From Actinomycetales bacterium (GTDB lineage Bacteria; Actinomycetota; Actinomycetes; Actinomycetales; Dermatophilaceae): DNA of 64,000 bases. Location of the stretch: NCBI GenBank assembly GCA_002748155.1, contig PDRO01000009.1:20380-84379 (forward strand), in the 5' to 3' direction. The notes under the pieces are model-generated. The model did not search any database, was not told the origin of the DNA, and was given only the letters and a program-made list of their open reading frames with translations. A program made the translations under genes and the position numbers. Position 1 is the first letter of the stretch; every line of letters starts with the position of its first letter. Below are positions 1 through 8,915 of this stretch, one piece after another.

Positions 1-115
1 CGGCGTAAGCTTACGGAGTCCTCTGTGGTTTGGAGGTGAAAGCAGGCTGGCGCGCCCTTCCTGACGTTCTGCTCCACGGTGCTTTCAATGACGCTGACCA
101 GGACGAGGAGCAGTA
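1..115. other. leader upstream of ABC exporter operon
   Basis: No complete gene is visible. A short open frame (possible TTG or GTG starts at 30 or 36) ends in TAG at 114-116, overlapping the GTG start of the ATPase gene by one base. It would encode about 26-28 residues with an acidic tail ending DADQDEEQ. It could be a coupling leader peptide or the frame-shifted end of a lost upstream gene. A GAGGAG ribosome binding site lies at about 105-110. Confidence 0.3.
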
Positions 116-799
116 GTGGACATCATATGCCTTCAGGATGTTGTCAAGGAATTCGGCAAGTCGGGTGCTTTGCATAGAGTCATCGATGGACTGACCCTGA
201 ACGTTCCGGCCGGCTCCTATCTCTCCATTATGGGCAGAAGCGGTTCGGGCAAGAGCACTCTCCTAAATATTGTCGCGGGTATGCTCAGGCCCAGCAGTGG
301 AAAGGTCGAGGTGTGCAACACGGACTTGACGGCAGCCTCGCAGAATAGTGCCGCTGCCTTTCGGTTGAGTTACATTGGCTTTATCTTTCAGGCATTTCAT
401 TTGCTGCCCCGGCTGTCGCTGTGGGAGAACGTCGCAGTTCCACTAATACTGCGTGGTGGCGGCAAGAAACAGAGACTCAAGTCGCTAGCGTGCGCGGAGT
501 TGGATCGCTTCGGGCTAGGTGACCTTGCCGAGAAACGGCCTGCCACGCTGTCTGGTGGACAGCAGCAGCGGGTGGCCATCGCTCGAGCTCTCGTGACCAA
601 GCCGAAGCTAGTCCTGGCTGATGAACCTACTGGCAACTTGGATCAAGAGTCTGCCGTCGGTGTGCTCGAAGCCTTCGCCGCAATCCGTCGAGACCACGAT
701 TCCACCCTCGTTGTCGTCACCCACGACACCGATGTCGCTCAGCACGCTGACTCCCGAGTCGAGATGATTGATGGCAGGCTTGTCGGGGAATCTAGATAA
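116..799 (+). CDS. ABC transporter ATP-binding protein, LolD/MacB-type
   Basis: Cytoplasmic ATPase subunit (227 aa) of an ABC exporter of the type-VII (MacB/LolCDE/FtsX) class. Visible motifs are the Walker [10 protein letters not shown] near residues 40-48, the Q-loop region [18 protein letters not shown], the signature [15 protein letters not shown], and Walker [11 protein letters not shown], whose GNLD ending is typical of LolD/MacB ATPases. The length is usual for the family. The GTG start follows a GAGGAG site. The next gene, 89 bases downstream on the same strand, encodes the matching FtsX-like permease, so the two form one transporter. The substrate cannot be told from sequence; such pairs export lipoproteins, peptides or antibiotics or work mechanically on the envelope. 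Confidence 0.93.
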   Translation: MDIICLQDVVKEFGKSGALHRVIDGLTLNVPAGSYLSIMGRSGSGKSTLLNIVAGMLRPSSGKVEVCNTDLTAASQNSAAAFRLSYIGFIFQAFHLLPRLSLWENVAVPLILRGGGKKQRLKSLACAELDRFGLGDLAEKRPATLSGGQQQRVAIARALVTKPKLVLADEPTGNLDQESAVGVLEAFAAIRRDHDSTLVVVTHDTDVAQHADSRVEMIDGRLVGESR

Positions 800-888
800 C
801 ATACAGGCCTGAAAAGATCACTTCATTCCATACGTGCTGGGGGGAGCGCTATTCATCCCATTCCCGGTGAGTGCAATAAAAGGGAGCA

Positions 889-3372
889 GTGAGGCCACTG
901 ATGATGAGCAAGCTCAGACTTTCGCTGGCGCTATTCAGGGCATCGTGGATCCGCACTATCGCGACGATTGTTGGTATTTCCGCGACGGTCAGCCTCGTTG
1001 CTGCGGTTTTCTTGGTGCTCGATGCTTTCACAACAAGCGCAGATGAACAACTTGATGGAGTCTACTCGCGATTCTCGACCGTAGTGCAGAGCTCAAGTGG
1101 AGCGCCAATACAAGACGCTACGCTCGCTGAGCTCGGTGCCGCTGGCGGTGTTCAAGAGGCTGTGCCAGTTGGTCAATACGAGGCTCGCATGAGTGACATA
1201 CCCATCGCATTGGTCAGCCTCCCGATGTCGGAGCAAGACGCTGGCAAGCTCGGGAACATTCAGGGTGGTGCTCTTCCGGTGCTCATGAGCGACCCCTTGC
1301 AGGAGCGGCTCAACGTGAGTGAGGGTGATACCAGGGATGTCGTTACTCCGCTTGGGTCCCTAGAGATCGTGGTCGTCGGCGCTCCTGATGGCGAAGGCCG
1401 CGAGCAGTTGAACCGGGCGACCTATGTGGTGGCTGCAGCATCAACCCTGGCCGAGGTCAGAGGATTCGCCGAGCTGGCGCGACCAAACATGGTCCTCGTC
1501 AATCTGGAGAAGAGCGAAACTGATACGGAGTTGCGACAGGTCGTCGCTGCCAAGGGCCCTGTGTTGGAGCTCCAGGATCGGACACAAGCGCGTTCGGCAT
1601 TGCTGGCGGGATTAAAATCGATCTTACAGACGCTGCCCCTCGTTGCCATGGTCGCTGCGTTATTGAGTGTCGTTTTGGTGTTCGCCCTCATTCGGACCAG
1701 CACAATTACCCAATTGAAGAGTTTGACCATGCTGCGCAGCCTGGGTGCATCATCGCCTCAACTGATGGGTTTGGCGTTTCTTTCGGCCTTCTTCTACTCG
1801 TCCTGTGGTGCGGCGCTTGGGATCCTGGTTAGCAAACCAATGGCGACGGGCCTGCTTCAATCGATACCGGTTTCGGTGCGGAACTCTTCAGCGCAGGTGC
1901 TGGCTATTCACTACGTGCCAGCGGTTGTGATCGCTGTCTTTCTCGGAGTGACGATCGTTGGGGTCGCATCTGCGTGGTTTGCATTAAAGCCGGCCCTTGA
2001 TAACTCGGTTGTGGAGCAATTGCGCGATGATGGTCAGAGTCGGACTCCCAGAATGTCCGTAGTCCTGCTGATTCTTGTGGGTGTGGCGTTCGGCATTGCC
2101 GGGATTGCTATTGTTGTCAGCAGGCCTCGTGAGCTGTGGTTCTTGGCGATCCTGGTTATTATGGTTTCCTGGTTGGCGGTGAGCATGGTGGTTGTGCCCA
2201 TGCTGCTGCGGATGTTGGATTCTGTTTCGCGGTCTTGGCGTCCTGGCTGGATCGGCAATTCTGGCGGTCGGCAATCTGCGCAACTGCGGGCAAGTGCATT
2301 GGTGATGAGTGCCGTCGTGGCGATGATGGTGTCACTTGCTGGAGCGGCAGAGAATATGCGACTCTCGGCAAATCCCACTGTCGATGGCATGGAGCGCATC
2401 GATGTGATGGTTCAGCAGGTGGGTGTGGATGACATCCCCACGCTGCGTACGCTCACTGTCGCTACGTTGGAGCAATTGCAGCAAAACGATGGCGTAGAAG
2501 ACGTAAAGCGGGTTCAGATGGGGTATCTGTCTCTACGCGGTAGCCGGGTGTTGCTGCAAGGGGCGGAGCCTGACTCGGAACTCCCGGTTGTTCTTCAAGG
2601 TAAAGCCGACCATGGCGAGCTGCGTCCTGGTGGCGCTTATATTTCAACCCAGATTGCCGCGGAGCACCACCTTGGCAGGGGCGATACCTTTGAGTTGCCG
2701 ACGGCATCTGGTGACGCCCTGGAAATAGAAGTGCTTGGCGTCGTGACGAGTTTTCTATGGCCGAACGGCCTCGTTGTTCTAGACGTTCGTGATTCAGAGA
2801 GAATCTGGGGGTCGCAAACCTATAGCTCCTACGAGGTGGTTGCAGAAGATCGTCTGGGTGTTCGTCAGGCTCTGCTTGAGACTGATGGACAGCTCAGCGA
2901 TCACAGCACCCTTGTTGCAACCGGTGAAGTTCAAGCGGCAGCCGCACGCAAAGTGATCAGGGACTCCGCGAGTCTGTATGAAGCGCTGTCCATGGTGGCG
3001 CTTTTCGCGGCGATCGTTATTGCTGGCGGTGCACTTGCCTTGGATACGGTGACCCGGTTGCGTGAATATGGGGCAGTTCGGGCGGTCGGGGCACGCAATG
3101 GATTCCTCGCAGCAATGGTCATAAGCAGAGCAGCGGTCCTCGTTGGCGCGGGGACCTTCGTCGGATGGGTGTTTGGGATCATCTTGCAGTATTACCTGGC
3201 CGTGACGTCGGCAAGCACCCAGAACATGCCGATCACCATGCACTGGACAGCCTCACCGACTCTCACTGCGGTTGGCGCAGGGATGTTTGTGCTCGTCATT
3301 GCCTCGGTGGGCTCACTGTGGCGGGTTCAACGGGCGACTGCGCCCAGTATGCTGGGCGCTCCGGACTTGTAG
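889..3372 (+). CDS. ABC transporter permease, FtsX/MacB-like
   Basis: Membrane partner (827 aa) of the preceding ATPase. An N-terminal transmembrane helix (about residues 20-45) is followed by a long extracytoplasmic MacB-like domain, a block of helices (about 255-370), further helices around 390-450, a second extracytoplasmic domain (about 490-690) and three C-terminal helices (about 700-820). This duplicated FtsX arrangement is typical of Gram-positive DUF214 permeases. The start is uncertain: GTG 889 has AGGGAG only 2 bases upstream, whereas ATG at 901 or 904 is 14-17 bases from it. The gene shows no truncation. Substrate unknown. Confidence 0.9.
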   Translation: MRPLMMSKLRLSLALFRASWIRTIATIVGISATVSLVAAVFLVLDAFTTSADEQLDGVYSRFSTVVQSSSGAPIQDATLAELGAAGGVQEAVPVGQYEARMSDIPIALVSLPMSEQDAGKLGNIQGGALPVLMSDPLQERLNVSEGDTRDVVTPLGSLEIVVVGAPDGEGREQLNRATYVVAAASTLAEVRGFAELARPNMVLVNLEKSETDTELRQVVAAKGPVLELQDRTQARSALLAGLKSILQTLPLVAMVAALLSVVLVFALIRTSTITQLKSLTMLRSLGASSPQLMGLAFLSAFFYSSCGAALGILVSKPMATGLLQSIPVSVRNSSAQVLAIHYVPAVVIAVFLGVTIVGVASAWFALKPALDNSVVEQLRDDGQSRTPRMSVVLLILVGVAFGIAGIAIVVSRPRELWFLAILVIMVSWLAVSMVVVPMLLRMLDSVSRSWRPGWIGNSGGRQSAQLRASALVMSAVVAMMVSLAGAAENMRLSANPTVDGMERIDVMVQQVGVDDIPTLRTLTVATLEQLQQNDGVEDVKRVQMGYLSLRGSRVLLQGAEPDSELPVVLQGKADHGELRPGGAYISTQIAAEHHLGRGDTFELPTASGDALEIEVLGVVTSFLWPNGLVVLDVRDSERIWGSQTYSSYEVVAEDRLGVRQALLETDGQLSDHSTLVATGEVQAAAARKVIRDSASLYEALSMVALFAAIVIAGGALALDTVTRLREYGAVRAVGARNGFLAAMVISRAAVLVGAGTFVGWVFGIILQYYLAVTSASTQNMPITMHWTASPTLTAVGAGMFVLVIASVGSLWRVQRATAPSMLGAPDL

Positions 3373-3460
3373 GGTGCTCGAGGCATTCGAGGGGTGTGGA
3401 GTTTCCCTATTTGACGTGCCAGAGTTCGTGGTAAGAGGCGATAGCCGGGCGCTCGTCGTT

Positions 3461-3496
3461 GAAGGTGCAGATGGACTTGAAAGTGCAGATGGACGT
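3461..3496 (+). repeat. 18-bp direct tandem repeat, two units
   Basis: Units at 3461-3478 and 3479-3496 share the core GTGCAGATGGAC and differ at about three positions. The repeat lies in the gap upstream of the HAD-like hydrolase gene, about 40 bases before its start, and may be a duplicated operator or a slippage product. Confidence 0.7.
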
Positions 3497-3535
3497 GCGG
3501 TGGCGGCAGCGCGGTCATCAAGGCACGATCGGCAT

Positions 3536-4285
3536 ATGACTCCTTCGGCTGCGGTGCGTGCGGTGATCTTCGACTGGGGTGGCACGATCACGCCGTGGCA
3601 CACCGTCGACCACCGGGAACAGTGGACGGTCTTCGCCCGGGGGATGGGGGCGGTCGCCTGCGGGCTCAACGACACCGCTACGACGGTGCAGCGCGTCGAG
3701 GAGGATGCTTGGCGGCGGGGGCGGCAAGAGGGGGTGAGCGCGCGCCTCGGCGAGATCCTCGCTGCGGTCGGACTCGACCCGGCCTACGCGGCGACCCAAG
3801 CCGGGTTGGCGGCATACCACGACTTCTGGGAACCACACACCTTCACCCACCCAGTGATCCCGGGTCTATGGAAAGATTTGCGGGAGAAGGGAATCCGGAT
3901 CGGGGTGCTGTCGAATACGATCTGGTCCCGGGAGCACCACCGGGGTTTCTTCGAGCGCGACGGTGTGCTGGATCTCATCGACGGCGACGTCTATTCGAGT
4001 GAGACACCGTGGGTCAAGCCTCGCCCGGAGATCTTCCTCGCTGCCGCCGCGTCGCTCGGGGTCGAGCCACAGCACTGCATCTACGTCGGCGATCGCTCGT
4101 ACGAAGACGTGCACGGTCCCCAGTCGGTCGGCATGCGGGCGATCTGGATCCCGCACTCGGACATCCCGCAGGAGCAGCAGGTCTCACACGAGGCAACCCC
4201 GGATGCCATCGCCCACGAGCTGATCGACATCGTGACGATCGTCCAGGCGTGGTCGCTCGATCACTCGCGACCGAAACCAGAATGA
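3536..4285 (+). CDS. HAD-superfamily hydrolase
   Basis: A 249-aa haloacid dehalogenase-like protein. Motif I is IFDWGGT with the nucleophile Asp13; the second Asp of the usual DxD is replaced by Gly, as in some non-phosphatase or divergent HADs. Motif II is probably GVLSNT (about residues 123-128), motif III is the Lys in WVKPRPEIF, and motif IV is YVGDRSYEDV. The frame stays open upstream to 3272, but similarity to the family starts at ATG 3536, so that start is used. It is followed convergently by the DUF255 gene, leaving 37 bases. Substrate unknown; the missing second Asp makes a classical phosphatase role less certain. Confidence 0.8.
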   Translation: MTPSAAVRAVIFDWGGTITPWHTVDHREQWTVFARGMGAVACGLNDTATTVQRVEEDAWRRGRQEGVSARLGEILAAVGLDPAYAATQAGLAAYHDFWEPHTFTHPVIPGLWKDLREKGIRIGVLSNTIWSREHHRGFFERDGVLDLIDGDVYSSETPWVKPRPEIFLAAAASLGVEPQHCIYVGDRSYEDVHGPQSVGMRAIWIPHSDIPQEQQVSHEATPDAIAHELIDIVTIVQAWSLDHSRPKPE

Positions 4286-4322
4286 GTCACCGGAGGCACC
4301 CGGATTGCCGGCAACGGGAGGA

Positions 4323-6410
4323 TCAGCTCAAGGATTCGTGGCCGCTGAGCGCCCGACGAAGCTCGGCCACCGTGGTCACGGGTTGCCGGCAGAAGAACCC
4401 CTCGCACACGTATGCCGCGGCACGCCCGTCGACGAGTGGGCGCCCGGCCAGCAGGGGCACGCCGGGGGTATCGGGCGCGCCCATGACACAGACCAGTCCC
4501 GGACTGGTGCTGGTCCGCGCCACCCTGGCCAGCGCTTCGGCGTCCGCGTCGATCCGGCCGTCGCTACCGGTGGTGGACCCGACGACGGCGACCTGCACCG
4601 GGCCCGTCAACCGGGCCTCTGCGCCCGCGAGCGTCCACCCAGCGAACCGCGGATCCCGTTGTGCGGTCGCCCCACCCACGGCGAGAGCGGCGTCGGCGAA
4701 GTCCGCGTGCCGGACCGAGCCGGTGAGCGCGGCATACGTGACCATCGCAGCGGCGACCGACGATTGACCGGACGGCTCGGCGTTGTCTGCGGCGGAGTGC
4801 GGGCGGGCGACCAAGGTCTCACCGTCGACAGGGGTGTCGAACACGATCCCGGCGGCCCTATCGGCCCTATCGGCACTGCTGGCACTGTCGGCGTTGTCAG
4901 CAGTGTTGCCAGCAGTGCCAGCATCGCTGTCGGTGTAGCGATCGAGCACCGCGTCGAGCAGACTCCCGGCCGCGGCGAGCCAACCCCCGTCGCCGGTGGC
5001 CTGGTGTAGGGCGAGCAGACCCTCGGCGAGGTTTCCATGATCGTCGGCCACGGCTAAGGGAGTCCCGGTCATCCCGCCGAGCGATGATCGGCGTAGCCGA
5101 CCCGCCACGACGTGCTGGTCGAGTATGTAGTCGGCGGCCCTGATGGCCGCATCGAGGTAGCGGGGTTCGTCGAGCAGCACGGCTGCCTCGGCCAGAGCGG
5201 CGATCGCCAGACCGTTCCACGAGGTGACGACCTTGTCGTCCCGGGCAGGTTGCGAGCGACGATCCCGGACCCTGCGCAGCCGGTCACGTACTGATGCCCA
5301 CCACGACTCGTCTTCCGGGTCGGATCGAAGCTGCAGTGTGGACCGGCCGTGCTCGAACGTGCCCTTCGCGGTCACCGAGAGCAGTTCCGCGGCCCGGGCG
5401 CCGTCAACGGGTCCGAGCGCGGCGGTCAACTCGTCCGGCGTCCAGACATACGTGAGGCCTTCGATCCCGTCGGTGTCGGCATCCAGCGACGACGCGAATC
5501 CTCCGGTGTCGGTGCCCAATTCGGTGAGGATGAAGTCGCAGGTCTCCCGGGCGACCCGCTCGCCGAGCCGGGATCCGGTTGCCCGCCACCAGTGGAGGTA
5601 GACCCGGGCGAGCTGAGCGTTGTCGTAGAGCATCTTCTCGAAGTGCGGCACCACCCAGCCGGGGTCCACGGCATACCTGGCGAAACCGCCAGCCAACTGG
5701 TCGTAGATCCCACCTCGAGCCATCGCTTCACACGTGCTGTCGACGATCGTCAACGCGTCGCCCGAGCCGGTTCGTGCGTGGTGACGCAGCAGGAACTCGA
5801 GGACCATGGACGGTGGGAACTTCGGGGCCCGGCCGAAACCGCCATGAGCCCGGTCGACGATCCGAGCCAACCGAGGCACCGTCTCCTCGAGAGCCTGCCG
5901 GGTGATCGGCTCGGGTGAATGCGGCGCGACGGAGATCCGCATCGCGGCAGTGATCTGCTGGCTGCTGGCCACGAGCTGGCCGCGGGTTTCGGTCCAAGCC
6001 TGTTCGGCGGCGTCGAGCAGGTGCAGCAGCGTTGCCCTGGGCAGATAGGTGCCGGCCCAGAACGGCTCACCGACCGGCGTCAGCAACACGGTCATCGGCC
6101 AGCCGCCCTGACCGTTGAGCGCGAGTGTCGCAGCCATGTAGAGCGCGTCGACATCCGGGCGCTCTTCACGATCGACCTTGATCGCAACGAACCCACGCGC
6201 CAGAGCGTCGGCGACCTGTTGATCCTCGAACGACTCATGGGCCATGACATGGCACCAGTGGCAGGCGGCATACCCGATGGAAAGGAAGACCGGCACGTCA
6301 CGGTGCCGGGCCTCCTCGAAGGCATCTGGGCTCCACTCCCACCAGTCAACCGGATTCTGATCGTGCTGGCGCAGGTACGGGCTCGTCGCAGAAGCGAGTC
6401 GATTGGGCAT
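4323..6410 (-). CDS. thioredoxin-fold DUF255 protein (YyaL/SPATA20 family)
   Basis: A 695-aa protein with an N-terminal thioredoxin-like DUF255 domain and a C-terminal six-hairpin (N-acylglucosamine 2-epimerase-like) region. The start chosen at 6410 gives the typical family N-terminus MPNRLASATSPYLRQHDQNP, although the frame stays open to 6812. The redox-type CHWC motif is at Cys50-Cys53, inside the family hallmark around GYAACHWCHVMAHESF. The biochemical role of this family is not settled. Oddity: around residues 490-530 there is an Asp/Ala-rich low-complexity run encoded by short imperfect DNA repeats near 4855-4930, probably a surface loop expansion. Confidence 0.88.
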   Translation of the reverse strand: MPNRLASATSPYLRQHDQNPVDWWEWSPDAFEEARHRDVPVFLSIGYAACHWCHVMAHESFEDQQVADALARGFVAIKVDREERPDVDALYMAATLALNGQGGWPMTVLLTPVGEPFWAGTYLPRATLLHLLDAAEQAWTETRGQLVASSQQITAAMRISVAPHSPEPITRQALEETVPRLARIVDRAHGGFGRAPKFPPSMVLEFLLRHHARTGSGDALTIVDSTCEAMARGGIYDQLAGGFARYAVDPGWVVPHFEKMLYDNAQLARVYLHWWRATGSRLGERVARETCDFILTELGTDTGGFASSLDADTDGIEGLTYVWTPDELTAALGPVDGARAAELLSVTAKGTFEHGRSTLQLRSDPEDESWWASVRDRLRRVRDRRSQPARDDKVVTSWNGLAIAALAEAAVLLDEPRYLDAAIRAADYILDQHVVAGRLRRSSLGGMTGTPLAVADDHGNLAEGLLALHQATGDGGWLAAAGSLLDAVLDRYTDSDAGTAGNTADNADSASSADRADRAAGIVFDTPVDGETLVARPHSAADNAEPSGQSSVAAAMVTYAALTGSVRHADFADAALAVGGATAQRDPRFAGWTLAGAEARLTGPVQVAVVGSTTGSDGRIDADAEALARVARTSTSPGLVCVMGAPDTPGVPLLAGRPLVDGRAAAYVCEGFFCRQPVTTVAELRRALSGHESLS

Positions 6411-6962
6411 CAGGCACGGCTCCGATCCAGTGATGTTCGTGTCGATCCGGTCCGTCGTGACACGAACCTCGTCAATCCCGTTGGTCGAGTAGGCCGAGGA
6501 CCGAGGCCGTATCGAGACCCACCCCACCCTACGAAGGCATGCAGAGCACTTCCGGGTCGAAGGCCCGATCGGCTCGCGATGCTGCTCGATTGGCGGTGCT
6601 GCTTGATTGGCGGTGTTGCGTATGCCGGCGCTGTGCTTCCGAAAGCAAGCGAACGGCTTACTGTTGTTAGCGGTCGCGGGCGAGCTCGCCGGCGGCGGCA
6701 CGGGCTCCGAGTGACTTGCCCAGTGGATCGACGGGGTGTGGGCAACCGCGTTCCCGAACAGGCGGCTTGAGCGGGGGAAGGCAGGGTCTGAGACTTGTGA
6801 GCGACGCCTCAAGAGCTGGGAGTTCGATCCAACTCTTTCGGTGAGAGACTGGAGCCAATCCGCTCGCGGTGGGCGCGGTCATCTCAATCGAGCAGTAGCG
6901 ACTGCGGCGACGTCGCCTAGTCGCGGGCCGTGCATTCAGCCATCTCGAATCGGAGGAACCGG
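6411..6962. other. 552-base divergent intergenic region
   Basis: Lies between the leftward DUF255 gene and the rightward malate synthase gene and should hold both promoters. It contains a 17-bp tandem repeat (6581-6614) and a short inverted repeat GAGTT-6-AACTC at 6820-6835. The frame of the DUF255 gene continues through part of it, but that translation has no family similarity. GGAGGAA at 6952-6958 is the ribosome binding site for malate synthase. Confidence 0.6.
6581..6614 (+). repeat. 17-bp direct tandem repeat, two units
   Basis: Units at 6581-6597 and 6598-6614 (GCTGCTYGATTGGCGGT) differ at a single base. They lie about 350 bases upstream of the malate synthase start and 170 bases upstream of the DUF255 start, and could be a repeated regulator site for either gene. 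Confidence 0.8.
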
Positions 6963-8858
6963 ATGACGTCATCCATCACCATTGCCGCTGCTGCCCGCAA
7001 GGCTTACCCGGACATCTACACGGACAAGGCTGTTGCCGCCTTAGAGGCGCTGGCCCCGTTGGACGCCAGGCGCGAGCAGTTGATGACCGAACGGATCGCT
7101 CGGCGCCAGCAGCGCGCCAGGGACCGGCAACGGATCGAGTTCCTGCCCGAGGACAGTGTCATCGACGGGACCGACATTCTCGTGTCCGATGCGCGTGCCG
7201 GTCGTTTCGAGGGAGCTGCGATCCCGCCTGCACTGCAGCGGCAATGGGTGCAGGGCACCGGCCCGGCCACCCGACCGCACGCCAGCACTGCATCAGCACT
7301 GCGAAACGTGGCGTATGCGCTGCTCTCCGGTGCAGACGGCTGGATGTTCGACGGCGAGGACGCGGTCGGACAGATCGAGACGATGTCCCTGGACAACATC
7401 CGCAACCTGATCCTGGCCAACACCGACGACCCGCAGTTCCTCGAAGTGGCCGAGAAGGTGGCCGACGAGATGAACGTGTGGGCGCAGGGTTTCCACGGCC
7501 GCACGATCATCGACGACTGGCGTGAACAGTTGAAGTTCACCACCCGTATCTTCCGGATCCGTGGACTGCACCTGGAGGACAGACACATCCAACACGCGGA
7601 CGGCCGTCCGTTCAGCGCGACCATCGCCGACCTGGTTCTCTACGTGGTCAACAACTACCAGGCGTTGCAGGATCAGGGCCGGCCCATCGTGTTGTACCTG
7701 CCCAAGCTGCAGACCGCCGCCGAAGCCGCGCATGTAGGAAGCCTGCTGCGGGCGATGGAATCAGAGCTGGGCCTGCAGCCGGGCACCATTCTCGGCTACG
7801 TGTTGATCGAGCAGATCGAAGCTAGCTACCAGCTCATGGAGATCCGCGCTGCGCTGGGCAAGAACTTCGTCGGCTTCAACACCGGCCGGTGGGACTACAT
7901 CAACTCGGTCAGCGACGCGCTCGCCTGGGACGAGTCCTTCGTCAACCCGAACATCGACGCCATCACCATGACCTACGGGTACATGCGGGTCTACGAAGAC
8001 CGGGTCCGCCGGGCGGTCAACACCCCCGACCGCAACGGCAACTTCGCGCTGTGGCAAGGCGGCATGGAGCCCAACATCCCGGTTGGCACCGAGGCCGGTG
8101 TCGAGGCAGCGATGAAGAAGGCCGTCGCCGGTGGCGAACGGGAACAGCGAGAGGGCGCCTCCGGGAAGTGGGTGGCGCACTGGAAGATGGTGCACATCAT
8201 CCGACCGGTATGGGAGAAGGCGGGGCAGGACAATCAACTCGGCCGCTCGTTCCCGGCTTTGACCTACACCGATGCTGACGCTGCTGATCTGGCGTTGCTG
8301 GAAGACGCACCGCGAACCGTCCGCGGCGCGCGCGACCTGCTCAGTGTCGGCCTGCAATACGGCAACGCGTTCGGACAAGGCTTCCAGGCCGCTGCCCTCA
8401 AGCCCGCCGACTTCTTCGGCGATGACGACGTGCTGTACCTGATGGAAGACGCCGCTACCGGCGAGATCCGGTTGTCGGTGTTGTGGGAGTGGCTGCACAA
8501 GGGCGGCTCGTTTACCGCTGACGACGAGGAAACCGGGGTGCGGGCTGGTGACCAGCTCACTCCGGAGTTGTTCGGCCGGTTGCTGGAGGAGGAGTACGAC
8601 AAGCTCCTTGCCGCAGACTCCAAAGATGTGCACGAAGACTCCAAGACCACCACGTTGCCGATCGCGAAAGAGATCGTGGGGGCTTACGTGCTGGAGCCGG
8701 TGAAGGCACCGTGGTACATCGACCTGCTCAACATCAACCTCAACAACCTCGACCTGGACGTGGCCAAGGATCGGATCCGGCGCTACTTGGATGCGTTCAG
8801 TGCCGATGGCACACGGATCACCGCCAACCTGGATTTCTCCGACGCACCAGCAGTTTAG
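6963..8858 (+). CDS. aceB: malate synthase (A-type, divergent)
   Basis: Condenses glyoxylate and acetyl-CoA to malate, the second step of the glyoxylate shunt. The 631-aa protein aligns with type A enzymes: the N-terminal GPATRP region, the central TIM-barrel stretch ending in VGFNTGRWDYI, the KWVAHWKMV segment, and the C-terminal LMEDAATGEIRLSVLWEWLH block, whose Asp (about residue 496) matches the catalytic base of AceB. It is roughly 100 residues longer than E. coli AceB and clearly diverged, and is not the G-type enzyme common in mycobacteria. The ATG at 6963 has GGAGG 6 bases upstream, preferable to an in-frame ATG at 6930. The isocitrate lyase gene follows after 57 bases. Confidence 0.9.
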   Translation: MTSSITIAAAARKAYPDIYTDKAVAALEALAPLDARREQLMTERIARRQQRARDRQRIEFLPEDSVIDGTDILVSDARAGRFEGAAIPPALQRQWVQGTGPATRPHASTASALRNVAYALLSGADGWMFDGEDAVGQIETMSLDNIRNLILANTDDPQFLEVAEKVADEMNVWAQGFHGRTIIDDWREQLKFTTRIFRIRGLHLEDRHIQHADGRPFSATIADLVLYVVNNYQALQDQGRPIVLYLPKLQTAAEAAHVGSLLRAMESELGLQPGTILGYVLIEQIEASYQLMEIRAALGKNFVGFNTGRWDYINSVSDALAWDESFVNPNIDAITMTYGYMRVYEDRVRRAVNTPDRNGNFALWQGGMEPNIPVGTEAGVEAAMKKAVAGGEREQREGASGKWVAHWKMVHIIRPVWEKAGQDNQLGRSFPALTYTDADAADLALLEDAPRTVRGARDLLSVGLQYGNAFGQGFQAAALKPADFFGDDDVLYLMEDAATGEIRLSVLWEWLHKGGSFTADDEETGVRAGDQLTPELFGRLLEEEYDKLLAADSKDVHEDSKTTTLPIAKEIVGAYVLEPVKAPWYIDLLNINLNNLDLDVAKDRIRRYLDAFSADGTRITANLDFSDAPAV

Positions 8859-8915
8859 GGAATTACACAACAAATAACCGCTACGGCACGTACGTGAAAG
8901 GCAGCTACACTCGCT

